From Dissophora ornata (lineage: Eukaryota; Mortierellomycota; Mortierellomycetes; Mortierellales; Mortierellaceae), in the NCBI GenBank assembly GCA_025201705.1, contig MU616630.1, positions 1 through 64,000 on the forward strand: a stretch of DNA of 64,000 nt, written 5' to 3'. Below, piece after piece: positions 1 to 11,997 of the stretch. Both the position numbers and the translations under genes were made by a program. The number at the start of each line of letters is the position of its first letter. The stretch's first letter is position 1. The notes beneath the pieces were generated by a model. The model searched no databases. It saw nothing but the letters and a program-made list of their open reading frames with translations, and was not told the origin of the DNA.

Positions 1-150
1 TTTTTTTGCACGCCAGTTGTGCACACATCTTTTATCACCTCCCCTCTGTATCCTTGTATATCCCCGTCCGAAAATTAAAAGAAGGGAGGATTGAAGTCAG
101 TGAAGTGAGAGAGTGAGAGGTAGACTACAACACCCTATCTTATAGCAGGA

Positions 151-3100
151 ATGGCCAACGACCGGACTAACAACGACCGGACGCAGAGCGCACAGGTGAA
201 GAAGAACTCGCGCGCAGAGGAGTGGCTCAAGAATGCGGTCAAGGACAAGCATGTGCGCATGATCCAGTTCTCCGAGATCAGCAAAGTCAAGTACAATGTT
301 GCCAAGGGAGGGTCAGGGACGATCCATCTCGGTGCCTGGCGCAACATGCACATTGCCATCAAGGAGCAGCACAACACGAATGATCTCATCAAAGAGGTAA
401 ACAATATTGACCACTACCACCACCAAATCCCCTTCGTTTGTCGATGCAATGCATCATCTATACCTGCGCTATGTGCGTGACTCTACATCGCTCCCATTGA
501 CAATCAAACAAAAACGAGCACTCGAAAGGGCTGCACCAAGCAACCAAGCAGCATACGAGAGAGCAAAAAAAAAAAAAAAAAAAAAGTGGGCGCAAACCCT
601 GCTCCTCAACACAAATCACATTGCGCACACACGGACGAATTATTGGCGGGTTGTCTTTTGTATTCTCCCGAAACAGAGGCACAAGGGGGGAACACAGCGC
701 CTCAGTTTATTATTTTGGAGTAAAAAAGGTTGAGGAGCATTGACGACCCGACCGACAGCGAGAGTGCAGGCACGAGGATTTCTGATACTGGTGTGGGAAA
801 GAGAGGAGCAAAGATGCCCAGGAAACTGTGCTAATTGGTCCACCTCTGCAGCAGTGTGGTTTCGATTTTTATCCTCCAATGTATCTCACCTATCTGCTCT
901 CATCTCCTTCACAACACAGCTCAAGATGCACAAGCAGGTGCACGACTCAAATTACATCGTAAAGTTCTTCGGTATCACAAAGCACCCGCTCACACACGAC
1001 ACCTGCATCGTGATGCAGTTTGCAGAGAACGGCTGTCTTCAGGACTACCTCGAGACCCAGAACGTCTCCATCACCTGGCTCACAAAGTATCGCCTCGCCT
1101 GGGAAATTTCCAGCGGACTCGACTTTATCCACCGCGAAAACATCTTCCATACCGACTTGCACTCGCGTAACATCCTCATCGACACTAACGGGAAGGCATT
1201 GATCACAGATTTCGGACTGAGTAAGTCTGTCAACAAGACCATCTACACCACCAAAGCCGGACTCTTCGGTGTCGTGCCCTATGTGGCTCCAGAGCGCATG
1301 CAGAACCCAACCTACACATACAACGCCAAATGCGACATCTATAGTCTGGGTGTCATCTTCTGGGAGCTCTCCAGTTGCGTGATCCCCTTTGAGATGCAAC
1401 TGCAGGATGTGATGCTGGCCGTCAACATCATTGCAGGTGTGCGCGAAAAGACTGTACCTGGAACAACAGTCGAATATGAGATGCTCTACAGGCGATGCTG
1501 GGACGGGCTGCCACAGAACAGACCCACCATGGACATTGTCCTTTCTGAGCTCGTTGAGCTCTTGGCTGCGGAGCAATGTAATCCACGAACAGCACCACCT
1601 CGACCCATCTCTCCTAGACCTCCTAGACCTCTTTCTAGCGAGTCAATGGCCCAGCCCAGCACACCCTTTCCCTATGATAATGAATCCACACTTCAGTCCT
1701 CACCAGAAAACACCACGCCTATGAGGCCAGCCTCGCCACACTCACAACGGCCTGGCGCACGTCAGTCCATCGCACCTGGATTAGCGCCAGGAGGTCAGGG
1801 CCAAGGCGTTCCGTCTGTCCCGCCAGTTCGTCCGGATCGCACAGGAGTGCGCGTGTCATTCGCTGGACCCTCAGCGAAGGATGCAAAGGCGGTGGCACAA
1901 ACTGAGCAGGGCAAGGGCCCGAATGCCCCCGACGGTGTCAACAAGGCATCACAGGGGGAGGACGACAAGGGCAAGCTTCCCTCGACCCCACAACTTCTTC
2001 CCCCTTTGCCCTCGTTCAAGGCCCTCGCGTTGACAACTCCGCCCAATGATATCAGCAATCTGGGAGCAGCACCCATGAACCAAAACAACTCTGTTTTACC
2101 CGAGACCGCGTCGCTGGCTCTTGCGAACGGCATCTCCATGGTGTCTGTAATCAACAAGCTGAATCTTGGATCCTTAAAGACCATCTCTACCATCTCCCCG
2201 CCACCCCCTGGAGCTCCGCCACCACCTCCCGCCGGTGTGGGTACCATTTCACCGCGAGTGATTTCGCCGCCTGGTCGCCCAACAGTTATATCGCCTCCAA
2301 AGCCACGAAACAACCAAGTCTATGGTTCAAAGACAATCTCACCTCCCTCGGGAACCCAAGCAAGACTTGCACCGGCCCCTCCAGGAACTCCCCCACCAGG
2401 AACGCCTCCAATCAAGCCTAGCGGTTCGCCCTCCTTGAACCCGATGCCCAAACCACCAACGGGAGTGCCCCCATCGCCTGTTCTCAATGGATCTCCCTCT
2501 CCCTCGCTAGGCGCGTCCCTCAAGCCTGTGATCGAGGCTCCACGAAACCCGGTGTCGCCCATCCACTATGTTCCCACAACCACATACAATCCCTCGGCGT
2601 CCAAGGCAAAACCGACACCGGACAAAAAACAAGGGCCTGGTGCGGAGAGGAAAGAGACAGAGTCGGCCAGGTCTTCGCCATCGCCAGAGCTTCGACCGAC
2701 GCCTCGACCGATGCCTATGGGATTCCCGGTAGTAGCGCCTCTAGACCCTCATATGTTTCCAAAGAGAACCCCACCGGCTGTGGAGCAGAGCCCTTCGCTG
2801 CTCCCTACGCCTCCACCATCTGGATCGAATGCCCAAGGGGCGTCACATTCGCGACAAATCGATCTTAAGACCGCTGGTCACCGTGCCAATAGCCCAGATT
2901 TGTCCAGGAAGGATAACGATCTGAGGAACAGCCGCCCCATTGAGCTGAACAGCGGAAGGTCTTCGCCTACCAACCGGATGTTGAATGGTGGCGCCTCGCC
3001 AGCCATTGGACCTAACGCCTCCCCTCGAGCAGCGCAAGGATTCTTCCCTGTTGTAGAGACCTTCCGCACCGGCATGCCCAAGCCAAACCAAGGTATGTTT

Positions 3101-4855
3101 CGAGAAATATCATTAGTATACCACACTCGTCGCTGTTCCATTTTGTTTTGTTATAGTTATTGTTATTATTATGGTGCCTCAACATTTTTGCGATTGTTGG
3201 CCTCTACAACGATAGGTTCATCACGACCTGGCCCAGAGGAGAACGCTCAGGACAACAGAGCCGAGGCCCGCGATCCACGACTGGCACCAAAGGAAAACAC
3301 ACCCCCTGCTTCTCAAGGTTCAAATGGGGCGTTGAAACCTCGCTTCCAGTTTGACAACTTTTACAGTCTCCAGGATCCTTACAAGGAGCTGAATGTGGAT
3401 GAGCCGACAGATTTCTTTACTGCGATCACTCAGGGCGACACTGACACGATCGAGCGAATCCTCAAGGCTCATCCCTATCTGATCCAGGAAGCAATTGGAT
3501 TCTGGCCACACCCAACACCCATCCTGGTGGCTGCACGATCGCGACATGCGATTGAGACCATGAAGGTGTTGATCAAGTATAACGCACAGCTGGATCGAGG
3601 AGACAACAATGGAACGACGGTGTTGCACTTTGTGTGTGAGTCTTACCCGAATCCGACAGAGGCGGTCGTGTTCTTGACAAAGGCCGGCGCAGATTGTAAC
3701 AGCCGTGATGCCAAGAAGCGAACACCACTGATGGTGCTTCTACAGAACACGCATATTACATCAACAAAGGTTTTGGTGGAGACGATGAGAGTGTTGTTCA
3801 AGTTTGGTGCACTTACTAAAGTGGCGGACCACCAATATCAGCGAACACCGTTGCATTACGCGATTCAGCACTGCAAGGAGCTTGCACCTGTCATTGAGTT
3901 GTTGTTGAAGAAGGGGGCAGATGTGAACGCTGTGGATTCCCGAAAGGCGACGCCGTTGCATATGGTGCTAGAGAGGATGGACAACGAGGAGATTGTGCAG
4001 ATGCTGCTGTTGTACGGTGCAGACCCGAGTCTCAAGAATGGCAACAAGAGGAATGCATTGTGTGTTGCGGCTGAGTACCTGCGTGTGATGAGTGCCTGGT
4101 TCTTGCTGGAGAACGATCTGATGTCGTCAACGCCCGATACGATCAAGAAGGCGAACGAGCTTTGCTCAAAGGCCGACGGCCCCGACAAGAACTCGAAACC
4201 GCTGTTCAAGAACCTTTTGTCGGACTGGCACGGCAAAGAAGGCAAGCTTCGAAGGATCCAGTTGGCTCAAGATTGTGTCCTGAGAGTGCAACGAACACCG
4301 GACATGAAGACGATTGATCAAACTCAGGTTGCGCTCGAGTTTTTGGAGAGCGCCGGAGCACCGATCTACATGAATGATCAGGACAACAGCACGAATAACA
4401 ATAACATGAACGGACTCGCGAGCAACAACGGCAATCCCAACAGCAGCAACAATAACAGCAGCAGTAACAACGGACCCAACAATAACAACGTCGCCAATGG
4501 GGTCCAATCCTATTCTCCGCCGAGCGTGGGTGCTGGCGGTGCACCCGGTATTCTGAGGATGAACGGACATCGAGCCGCGAACGATAGCCTGCCCAAGAAC
4601 AATGGTATCCTACCAATGAGCAACAACCACCATGCGAATGGTAGTGCTAGCGGACCTAACTCAGGAGCACATCTTCACCATGCCCATCAGAACGGACATG
4701 TGCAGGTCAAGGAGCTGAGGTTGGCGGAGGGTGTCGAGCCGTTGAAGCAGACGATGCTGCCAGTCAAGTCTGTGCAGCAGCTGGAGAAGGAACGTGAGGC
4801 GATGCGGAACCAGGGGATGTACGCGCCAAAGACGAACAATGCGTTCCACAACTGA
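151..4855 (+). CDS. Tyrosine-kinase-like protein kinase with proline-rich linker and ankyrin repeats
   Basis: Probable signalling kinase. I read three exons, 151-396, 920-3092 and 3216-4855, giving 1352 aa. The reading phase is kept and the joined sequence runs through the kinase fold. Visible parts are a glycine-rich loop (AKGGSG, residues 51-56), the ATP-binding lysine in AIKE (K71), a catalytic loop HTDLHSRN near 159, DFG near 179, and an APE-like segment (VAPERM). The domain ends near residue 300. A Pro/Ser-rich linker of over 500 residues follows, then about five ankyrin repeats (about 874-1100) and an Asn-rich low-complexity tail. The catalytic HRD is HTD, so the usual Arg is missing, while the Asp is kept. 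Such divergent TKL/TK-like kinases are expanded in Mucoromycota and Glomeromycotina (remembered). Intron 2 (123 bp) is a multiple of three without a stop, so retention would add 41 residues. Substrate and pathway are unknown. Confidence 0.85.
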
Positions 4856-5861
4856 GAGTGCGCGCGAGAGAGCTTTTGCTTAGAAATGCAGGACATGCCA
4901 ACAAATAACAGAAAAACATTAATGTACATAAATATCCATAAAATAATCGCCGCATCAACGTAATAAACAAAGAGATCCATTTTTTAGCAGTTCTTTTTGA
5001 CCAACCCTTTCTATCTGGTGTAGCTAGTGTAGCCAATTTTTGTAGAAATACAAAAAAATCAACACCCTGATTGAAAATCGTACTCATCATCAATGCACGA
5101 ACGTGAGTGGCTATTTTTTAGAAAAGAATATTTCTCCATCACCTCGGCGACCTATGATCCTATCAAGAGAATCTGTTCAATTTCGACTGATTTCTGCTCA
5201 GTCAAAGGTGATGCATTGAGAATCACGAGCTTGCGAAGCATCCTAGAGTACCTCATACTATCAGCAAGAGTGCTATATTCACGCTTCAAAACTCTTTCCA
5301 TAATCCATAGCAATATTTCTGTTCATTTTTGTTCGAGTCGTTGAGGTATCCATCGACTTTCGCCATAGGAGAAATCTAAAAAAGAGTAGTTTTGCGCAAG
5401 TTGGCGGTTATTTCCTCTAACCAACTCCGTTTTTCGAGTACCGAAGTAGCAAAGCTAATAGTACAATTCAATCCAGCATTTAATTCAGAAAAGAGGGTTT
5501 CCTTGAGACCTTAGTCCAGCTTTGTCTCTTCAATCGATGAAATAAGAATACATATGTAGTTTTCTATTCTCCATTGAACACAAAAGAAACACTGGCGTTT
5601 AAGCTTGAACTAAATGAGTTTACTCTCCTCAAAGTGTGCATATCACTCGAGTCCACGTTTGTCCGGGGCTTCTCTACGTGGGAATGAGTTGAGTAAAAGC
5701 GTATCAGAACTTGAGGTTCATCGTCCTTTTTTTATGGAGAAAGGCACAAATCTCGCAATTTCTCATGCCTCTCATTCACACTTCTCTCTCATATACACAG
5801 ACATCAACATTATCAGGCACACATTCTCTACACACATTCTACCATATATTCTAGAAAATCA
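4856..5861. other. Intergenic, 3' UTR of kinase gene and unassigned sequence
   Basis: The segment just after the kinase stop is A/T-rich, with AATAAA-like and ATAAA words around 4930-4970 that suit the kinase 3' end. The remaining roughly 850 bp hold only short ORFs with no recognisable protein signature, and I assign no gene. Confidence 0.5.
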
Positions 5862-6083
5862 ATGATCTCAAAAGCCGACTTTCTTCGCACCATGAGAGTC
5901 TCGGAGCCTTATCATTTTATGGATACATTCGTGAGAATGTTTGAAATAAAGACAGTCAAAGAATTCCAGGACGCCGTTTCCACCACCTTGCAGGAACTTC
6001 TTATCGCAGACAATATCCATGAGCAATCTCTCAAACGCTTCGCTCGGTGGAGGCAAGTGGTTGAGGATATGAATAAGCTCTAG
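5862..6083 (+). CDS. Hypothetical small protein, 73 aa
   Basis: This is a single uninterrupted ATG-to-TAG frame of 73 residues. The predicted product is soluble, mixed-charge and mostly helical, with a KTVKEFQDAVSTTLQELL segment and no signal peptide or membrane segment. The leader before the ATG is C/A/T-rich and looks like the 5' leaders of neighbouring genes. I do not recognise a family. It could be a real short gene, or one exon of a larger or decayed gene. Support is compositional only, so confidence is low. Confidence 0.35.
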   Translation: MISKADFLRTMRVSEPYHFMDTFVRMFEIKTVKEFQDAVSTTLQELLIADNIHEQSLKRFARWRQVVEDMNKL

Positions 6084-6449
6084 CTTTATGTGTAAATGTG
6101 TAAATAACATTTTTTTATAATTGTTAATCATAGACCGGGCAACGTCTGCAAAGTACTTCGCAAAGCGCGAAAAAGTCTGCTGCCACTGCAACTGCATCCG
6201 GGCACCTCTACCAAAACATGCCGCCGCTCAAGTCGAATACAGGAGAGCCAGTCGCGAGTGACCGCGCCAATAAAACCACTCTTGGTGGAGGAGCTACACA
6301 TCGATGGGCTGTTTTTAAAAACAGGGCATAAAACAAGGCGCAGAAACGATTGGACAACTGATTAAACAGGACTTGGAGGCATCTGAAGCACTGATTTCAA
6401 AGGTTTACACGAGAACCACCAATTCTGGACCTCGTGGACACTCGTGGAC

Positions 6450-6707
6450 ATGTCGCCTGAGAGTCAGCTATTCAAAGTGTTTCCCAGCGAAAGTGGTCGC
6501 GATGAGTGGAAGACAATATCCGCTTATTTAAGCGTGAAGGAGTCTAACTGGACTCCTCACCCATTGGGTGTCTGCATTGCAATTGCTTCTAAAGATGGTC
6601 TAGCCGAGGCACGATCTTACCTATATCGAGAAATGGGACACTGCTCGCCAGGCTTTGTGGAGGACCTCAAGCCATTCTTGATAATGATTGACGCCCTCCT
6701 GTGCTGA
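6450..6707 (+). CDS. Hypothetical short ORF, about 85 aa
   Basis: An open frame runs from the ATG at 6450 to a stop at 6707. The translation has normal amino acid balance (SGRDEWKTISAYLSV, GHCSPGFVEDLKPF) but matches no family I know. A direct repeat of ten bases (CTCGTGGACA twice, 6431-6450) overlaps the proposed start. It may be a remnant of a longer gene, since no splice sites linking it to the ORF at 5862 were convincing. Confidence 0.2.
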   Translation: MSPESQLFKVFPSESGRDEWKTISAYLSVKESNWTPHPLGVCIAIASKDGLAEARSYLYREMGHCSPGFVEDLKPFLIMIDALLC

Positions 6708-7833
6708 CATATACTCGCGTAAATTAAATAAAAAACAGAACTTTTTCCATCGTCCTCCTGGAAGTGTAACTTACGGCTCTTCAAAGGAACAAGTGCACGT
6801 ATCCAGATCCGGAGCCGCCGGTAAGAAAACTCATCCGGATGCAATGACAATAGGCGTCGTCCAACGACGAACGATCCAGCCATCGTGTTTTGGACCCAAC
6901 ATTATATCTCCTGAAATATATCCTTTCCTTTTATCCTTGGCAAGTTCTGAACCGATTGGCTGACGACTTTGGCGTAGCTTGGAGAATATTGAAGTGCGGA
7001 AAATATAACACCGCGGCCTTTTTAAGGTACAATATAATGCAGAGCGTCACGCATCCTGTTTATCTCAACCTTTTCTTCCCTCGATGAAGCTTTGTTCTAG
7101 CTGTACTTCCAATATCTGCCTGCCGTTGGAGGATGCCTGTGGTGTGCTAGCAAGTGAGCGATTTCGGCAGACAAATTTCGATCTTTCAGCAAACCCCTGG
7201 AGGGAATGTTACTTGCTGCCTATACGACAATAATGTCTATGAAATTGAGCGTGTCTGTGATCTGCATTCATTGTGGACTTTTGTCCAAGTCCAACATGTA
7301 CGAAAATATTCACCCTGCCTCTTTTTTCCAGGACATTACTAAAAGAGTACACAAGTGTCATTGCTGTAAAAACAGGATAATGTAGAGTGCGTACTGTATG
7401 TCGAGTAATAACCTGCGAATAAGACTAACCAATCCCTCTACGGAACTGAAATCTCTCTGTTGGTCGGCTCCGATGGGCAAGGCCAGTGGAAACCACGGAA
7501 GCAGAGAAGGCAGACTATAGACAAGTGGGGACATGGCAAGCTAATATCTGTGGTTACATTTCAACGTGTTGGATGACATTGAAAGACCTGACGAACTGAC
7601 AGATGTCGCTTCAATTTGTTTGTATTCTGCGCACATGCTGTGCATGGTGTCGATGCTGAGATGTTATACAATATTACATACTATGTCGTGCTAAATCTAT
7701 ATGCCGATGATGCTGGAAAGGTAGTTTTGAGGATGACTGCCTCTAAGGGAAGGGTATATGAGTATATATAAGACTTAGAACTATACAGTGCGAACAGGGC
7801 AGAGGATGCTGCCTCTGTTCTTCGTTATTTTTT
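6708..7833. other. Intergenic, no recognised gene
   Basis: This stretch of about 1.1 kb shows only short ORFs in all frames, with no conserved motif, tRNA box pair or repeat that I could see. Its right end is the 3' flank of the minus-strand transporter gene. Confidence 0.5.
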
Positions 7834-9549
7834 TCACAGGTTTGCAACAGTCGATGCAGCAGAAGAGGCAACACCCTCCCGCTTAGTCTTCTTGTCCAAT
7901 CTTCTGAAGAAGACCCACGCCGAAACGCAAATCGCACCCAGGAGCAAGGTTCCGCCGGCGGTCATGATCACGGGCAAATACGAGATGTTTGGTTTAGTCG
8001 CATCCAGGATCATACCCGCAACGGGAGCTCCAGCCAGCATACCGACACCGCTAGCCGCGTACATGAATCCAATCACGGTCGAGAGTTGGTGTGCTCCAAA
8101 GGTCTCGGACAGAACAAGGGGTACCAATGAAACGTAACCTCCTGCGAAGAAGCCGTAGATCAGCGCAAAGAGGAGGTAAACCCCAAAGGACTTGGAGAGC
8201 GTCCAAACGACGAGGATTGAACCTGCAGTCATCCAAGCACAGCAACTAACAACGACGGTCTTGGGAAGGCGGTCGGCCGCGTAGCCGAGTGCGATTCTGC
8301 CGAGGCATGAAGCTCCACTGGAAAGGCCAGCGATCAGAGCACCGTTCTCAGCTGTGAGGCCAATGAACAAACTGTAGGCTGTAGGGTTTATTGTAAAATA
8401 CAGAGAGGATCAGGGGTTAGCAACCACGACCATGAAAGATAGTAAACATTAAGAACAAAACCGCAATTATAGTAAATTAACTTACTCTGGAAGTAGTACA
8501 TGGGGATAAGGAATCCGATCGACGCAGAAAGCTCGGCAAAAGTCAAAGACAGGAACTGTGGGTTCTTGAACACCTTGAGTTCCGCAAAGAAGCCAGCAAT
8601 GCCGGTAGGCTTCTTCGATTCGGGAGAGAGTTTCTCAGTGATCTGACCGATCTCGACATCGGTGATCGCAGGGGCAGGCTCGGGCATCTTCTTACCACTC
8701 TCGCGTTCGGAAATCAAAAAACTGGCGCTACCGCTGTATATTAAACAAAGGACAAGAGATCACAAGTGTTAGTGGCCATTTGTATTATTGATACTTGACA
8801 GAATGCAAAGACAGTAATACATACCAGACGACGATGCAGAAGAATGCAAGTACGCGAAGGGTCCAGCCGACACCGACACCATCCATCAATGCTTGTGTGG
8901 CAGGCGCAAGACCCAATCCACCGAGTCCAGTGCCGCTGACAGCCAGACCGAGGGCAAGACCACGCTTGGCATCGAACCAGTGTGATGGAGCACCGATGGC
9001 TGGGTAGTAGACCAAAGAGGCACCGATGCCGAACAGTACACCCTGTGACAAGTACAAATGCCAAACCTGAGTTGCAAATGATGCCAGGATTAGGGCCAAA
9101 GCCATCACACCAGTTCCCAAGAGTGCTGTGGCACGGTATCCAAACTTGTCGGCAGAAACACCGCTCACGAAACCAGCAAAGTACGTTGTACTTGAGCCCA
9201 GTGTGCCAATGAAGGCAATGGAGCCGTGGCTCGATGACGGGTACAAGTCAAGGTAATGATTCTCAAAGATACCGAAGATGTACTCTGTGGGAGCGAAGCA
9301 GAAGCAATGAATGAGAAAGCTTCCAAGGACGACGAGCCATGCGCGGAGACCACCATCGGGGGCGCGATCGGAAATGTCGACCAAGGTTGGGGATTGACTG
9401 ATCTCGATGAAGGATGGAGCTGCAGACTTTGCATTTTTCTCTGGCTTGGAAGAAGGAGTGCGGGTGGTGTATTTCGGATAGGTTGGGACGATCTCGCAGG
9501 ATGTGCGAGGGGTCCCATCGACATCGCGGAATGTCTTTGAGGTTGACAT
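7834..9549 (-). CDS. MFS transporter, monocarboxylate-porter type
   Basis: Membrane transporter of the major facilitator superfamily, related to fungal Mch and animal SLC16 carriers. Minus-strand exons are 8825-9549, 8486-8733 and 7834-8378, giving 505 aa in 12 predicted helices. The reading phase is kept across both introns (91 and 107 bp). A cytosolic N-terminus of about 60 residues precedes the PDGG motif that marks the start of helix 1 in this family. A GxxxDKFGYR loop follows helix 2. A charged central loop (SERESGKK, PEPAPAITDVE) separates the two six-helix halves, and GRIALGYAADRL sits after helix 8. The ATG at 9549 is chosen over an in-frame TTG further upstream. Substrate cannot be read from sequence; a monocarboxylate or similar small acid is inference from the family. 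The gene stands alone, with a TATA box about 180 bp upstream. Confidence 0.9.
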
Positions 9550-9579
9550 GTCTGAGGTGGATCGGTTAAGGTGGAACAA

Positions 9580-11997
9580 CAGGGACGCACGTGCAGCTTT
9601 GTTTATGGCGATAGTTAATCCGATATAGGAGTGCGTTCTCGGAGAGGTTAGAGAGAGAGGGCGTGTTGTTGAGTAGAGTGCAGATCATAAACAAGGACGG
9701 AAACGGGATCCCTGGTTTTCGGGGCACCTTTATATATCTTTTTTGGATGTGTCTTCCAGTGGCTTCTTTTGCTGATGACAACGAGACAGCACACTGGGAT
9801 TGAATAAGCGCCGTATAGCCAGAGGGGTATTCGTTACATTCATGACGAACACGTTTGCGAAAGTGGCCTGAGGCCCAGCCCAGATGAGGCTGAGCTGGCC
9901 TTGAAATTTGTGCATGTACTTCGATCATTTCCCCTAAGTTCCGAGATCCCTGTCTTGTCTCCAAGGATCATTGCTCGATTAGGAAGGTGCAGTTGTTCTC
10001 CCACGCTTGGGGACTTTATTAATATCTTGTTTTCAACGGCAGCTTGGCCTCACTTCAGCTCAGCTCAGCTCGATATACAGCAATGTGGCAACCAGACGCG
10101 AGTCGATCGGAGCGTAAACTGTGTCTCTCTTTTCTCTCTTCCCTCTCTTCCCTCACTTCCTTCGCATTGCGTATCTGCGCCGTTACCGACGAGGGATTGT
10201 ATTGTCTCTTCGGGGCGCTAGCAGTTTCTATGAGTGGCTTCTAGCCCTCAACAATGCATGTGTACAGTTGCCAGGACAGCCCTGCCTCGTTCGGCTACGC
10301 AGTGAACAGAGCGTATTGGCCGGGCCATAAGGGTCGTGTTCGTTTTCAGGGCACATGAATGAGTAAAGCACTTGTTCTATAGAAGGCGATCTGGCGACGG
10401 TTTTGAGTAGCCGCTTGAAAATTGTAAATGTGCATCAAGAGTTGCAAACTCACACTTCCATGGATTTTATTGCAAATGCCTTCCTCGCGCCATCGCCAAT
10501 ACCGCATTTGCACACTTTCGCTGTCTTCGCCGCAGTATCCTCCTAACTCCGAGTGGCGATAGAAGAAACATAGCGCAGCTGGACCCATCAACATATTTGA
10601 CCTTCGGATGTCGTGATCCATATTGGTGTCCGATTTTTTTTCAGAGATGCAAAGAGAACTCGTGCGGGCGGCTACTCAAGCATCGATTGGTTCGCAAGCG
10701 AAGCTACGTGACAGAACCTAAAAAGATTGCATTGAGTCAAAAGCAAGAAGAATGGCACGATGACTATGGGACGAGCGCACACTCTGTGAGGATATCAAGC
10801 CATTCTCCCGTCTTTTAATTTTCCTAACGATTTTTCTTTACTAAAGGACAAATATCTCTGCAGTATTTGAATGAGTCAGAATGTTAACTTCACTTTGGCT
10901 TTCATTTTGGTTGGACGTGGCGATTGCAAAGCTCACAGTCGCCACGGGACGGAGGGATAGGACAACAAATGCTCCCAGACTTCCTCTCATTCAGTTTGGC
11001 AGGACACTGTCGCGCTACTTTTCCTATACAACAATGTCCATCATCTCGACTACTTGCATATGTGCCTTATCCAGTCGTATTGAGCTGCTTGGCTCAAAAT
11101 CATATTTTCCTGATGTGTATCAAGATACGCTCCTCGCTCTCGCTTGTCACTGAAGGTAGGATTATTGAGCTGACGGTTGAAGAGACAGGCCATTGAAACA
11201 ATAACTCTTTTCCTGCCTGCCCACCATTGTCTCCTCTGGAGGCTGGCTGCGATCTCGCTCTCCGTTGCCAATGATGGCAATTGTGAGTTGTACGATTTCT
11301 ATTCTGCCCTCGCCTTGAACTCCCCTCCAGTCCTCTTGGCCACTGTGGGGTTGATCTCCAACTGAGGATCGTTTCGTGCGTTCCCCCAACTTTTAGTGAC
11401 TAGAGTGGTGTCAGTTTTTAACAGGGTGATCGGCTTGAACTTTCTCTCGCTGCCCTCCATGAGAGTTCATAGAAAAGGAAGGGAAAAAAAAGGCGAGGTA
11501 GAACGTCCCGAGCTAGCAAGCCAGAGTGAACTGGCGTTGAGAATCCTCGCTATAGGAATTGTCCTCGCCACTAGTTGTCACTTCGTTTCTCAAGCTCAAG
11601 TATTCCTCTCCGGAATGTCGACTGAACTTGGGGGGTTCAACAAACTGCTAGCACCGTCTTCAATTCGCTGGGAACGCAAACTAAGATCAAACGAAAGATG
11701 CCTTCGTTTTATGATCTCTACGTAGATATCACAAACAATGTTCTTGTCCACGAAACACTTCGAAAAGAGGCAGGTTAGGTATGTGAGTTAAGGGGTTCTC
11801 CCGCAAGGTGACGTCCTACAACCGCTGATTAGCAAAGCTCGGTGATGCATCGCATGGGAAAGCAATGAAACAAAACGAGCCCGAAAAAAAAGGCGACGCG
11901 ACCCATCAACCAACAAAAGCATCTCTGTTTACCACCTCTACCAATCACTTCAAGGAGACATCTCCAACAGATTAACAAGAATCTGTTTTTGCACTCG
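9580..11997. other. Long intergenic region between divergent genes
   Basis: About 2.4 kb separates the minus-strand transporter and the plus-strand hypothetical gene. It contains the transporter TATA box and pyrimidine-rich tracts. A short AGCTC direct repeat lies near 10058-10076. Many short ORFs are present, none with a recognisable motif, codon pattern or splice structure. I see no transposon ends or RNA genes. It may hold long promoters, an unannotated non-coding transcript or degraded sequence. Confidence 0.45.
9727..9736 (-). promoter_or_regulatory. TATA box of the MFS transporter gene
   Basis: On the minus strand the sequence reads TATATAAAGG, a strong TATA match, about 180 bp upstream of the transporter ATG at 9549. 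That would leave a leader of roughly 140-150 nt. The assignment rests on sequence and spacing only. Confidence 0.5.

Noticed and set aside
947..1576. Minus-strand frame of 209 codons opposite the kinase domain
   Set aside because: The plus strand carries all kinase motifs; the antisense frame has none.
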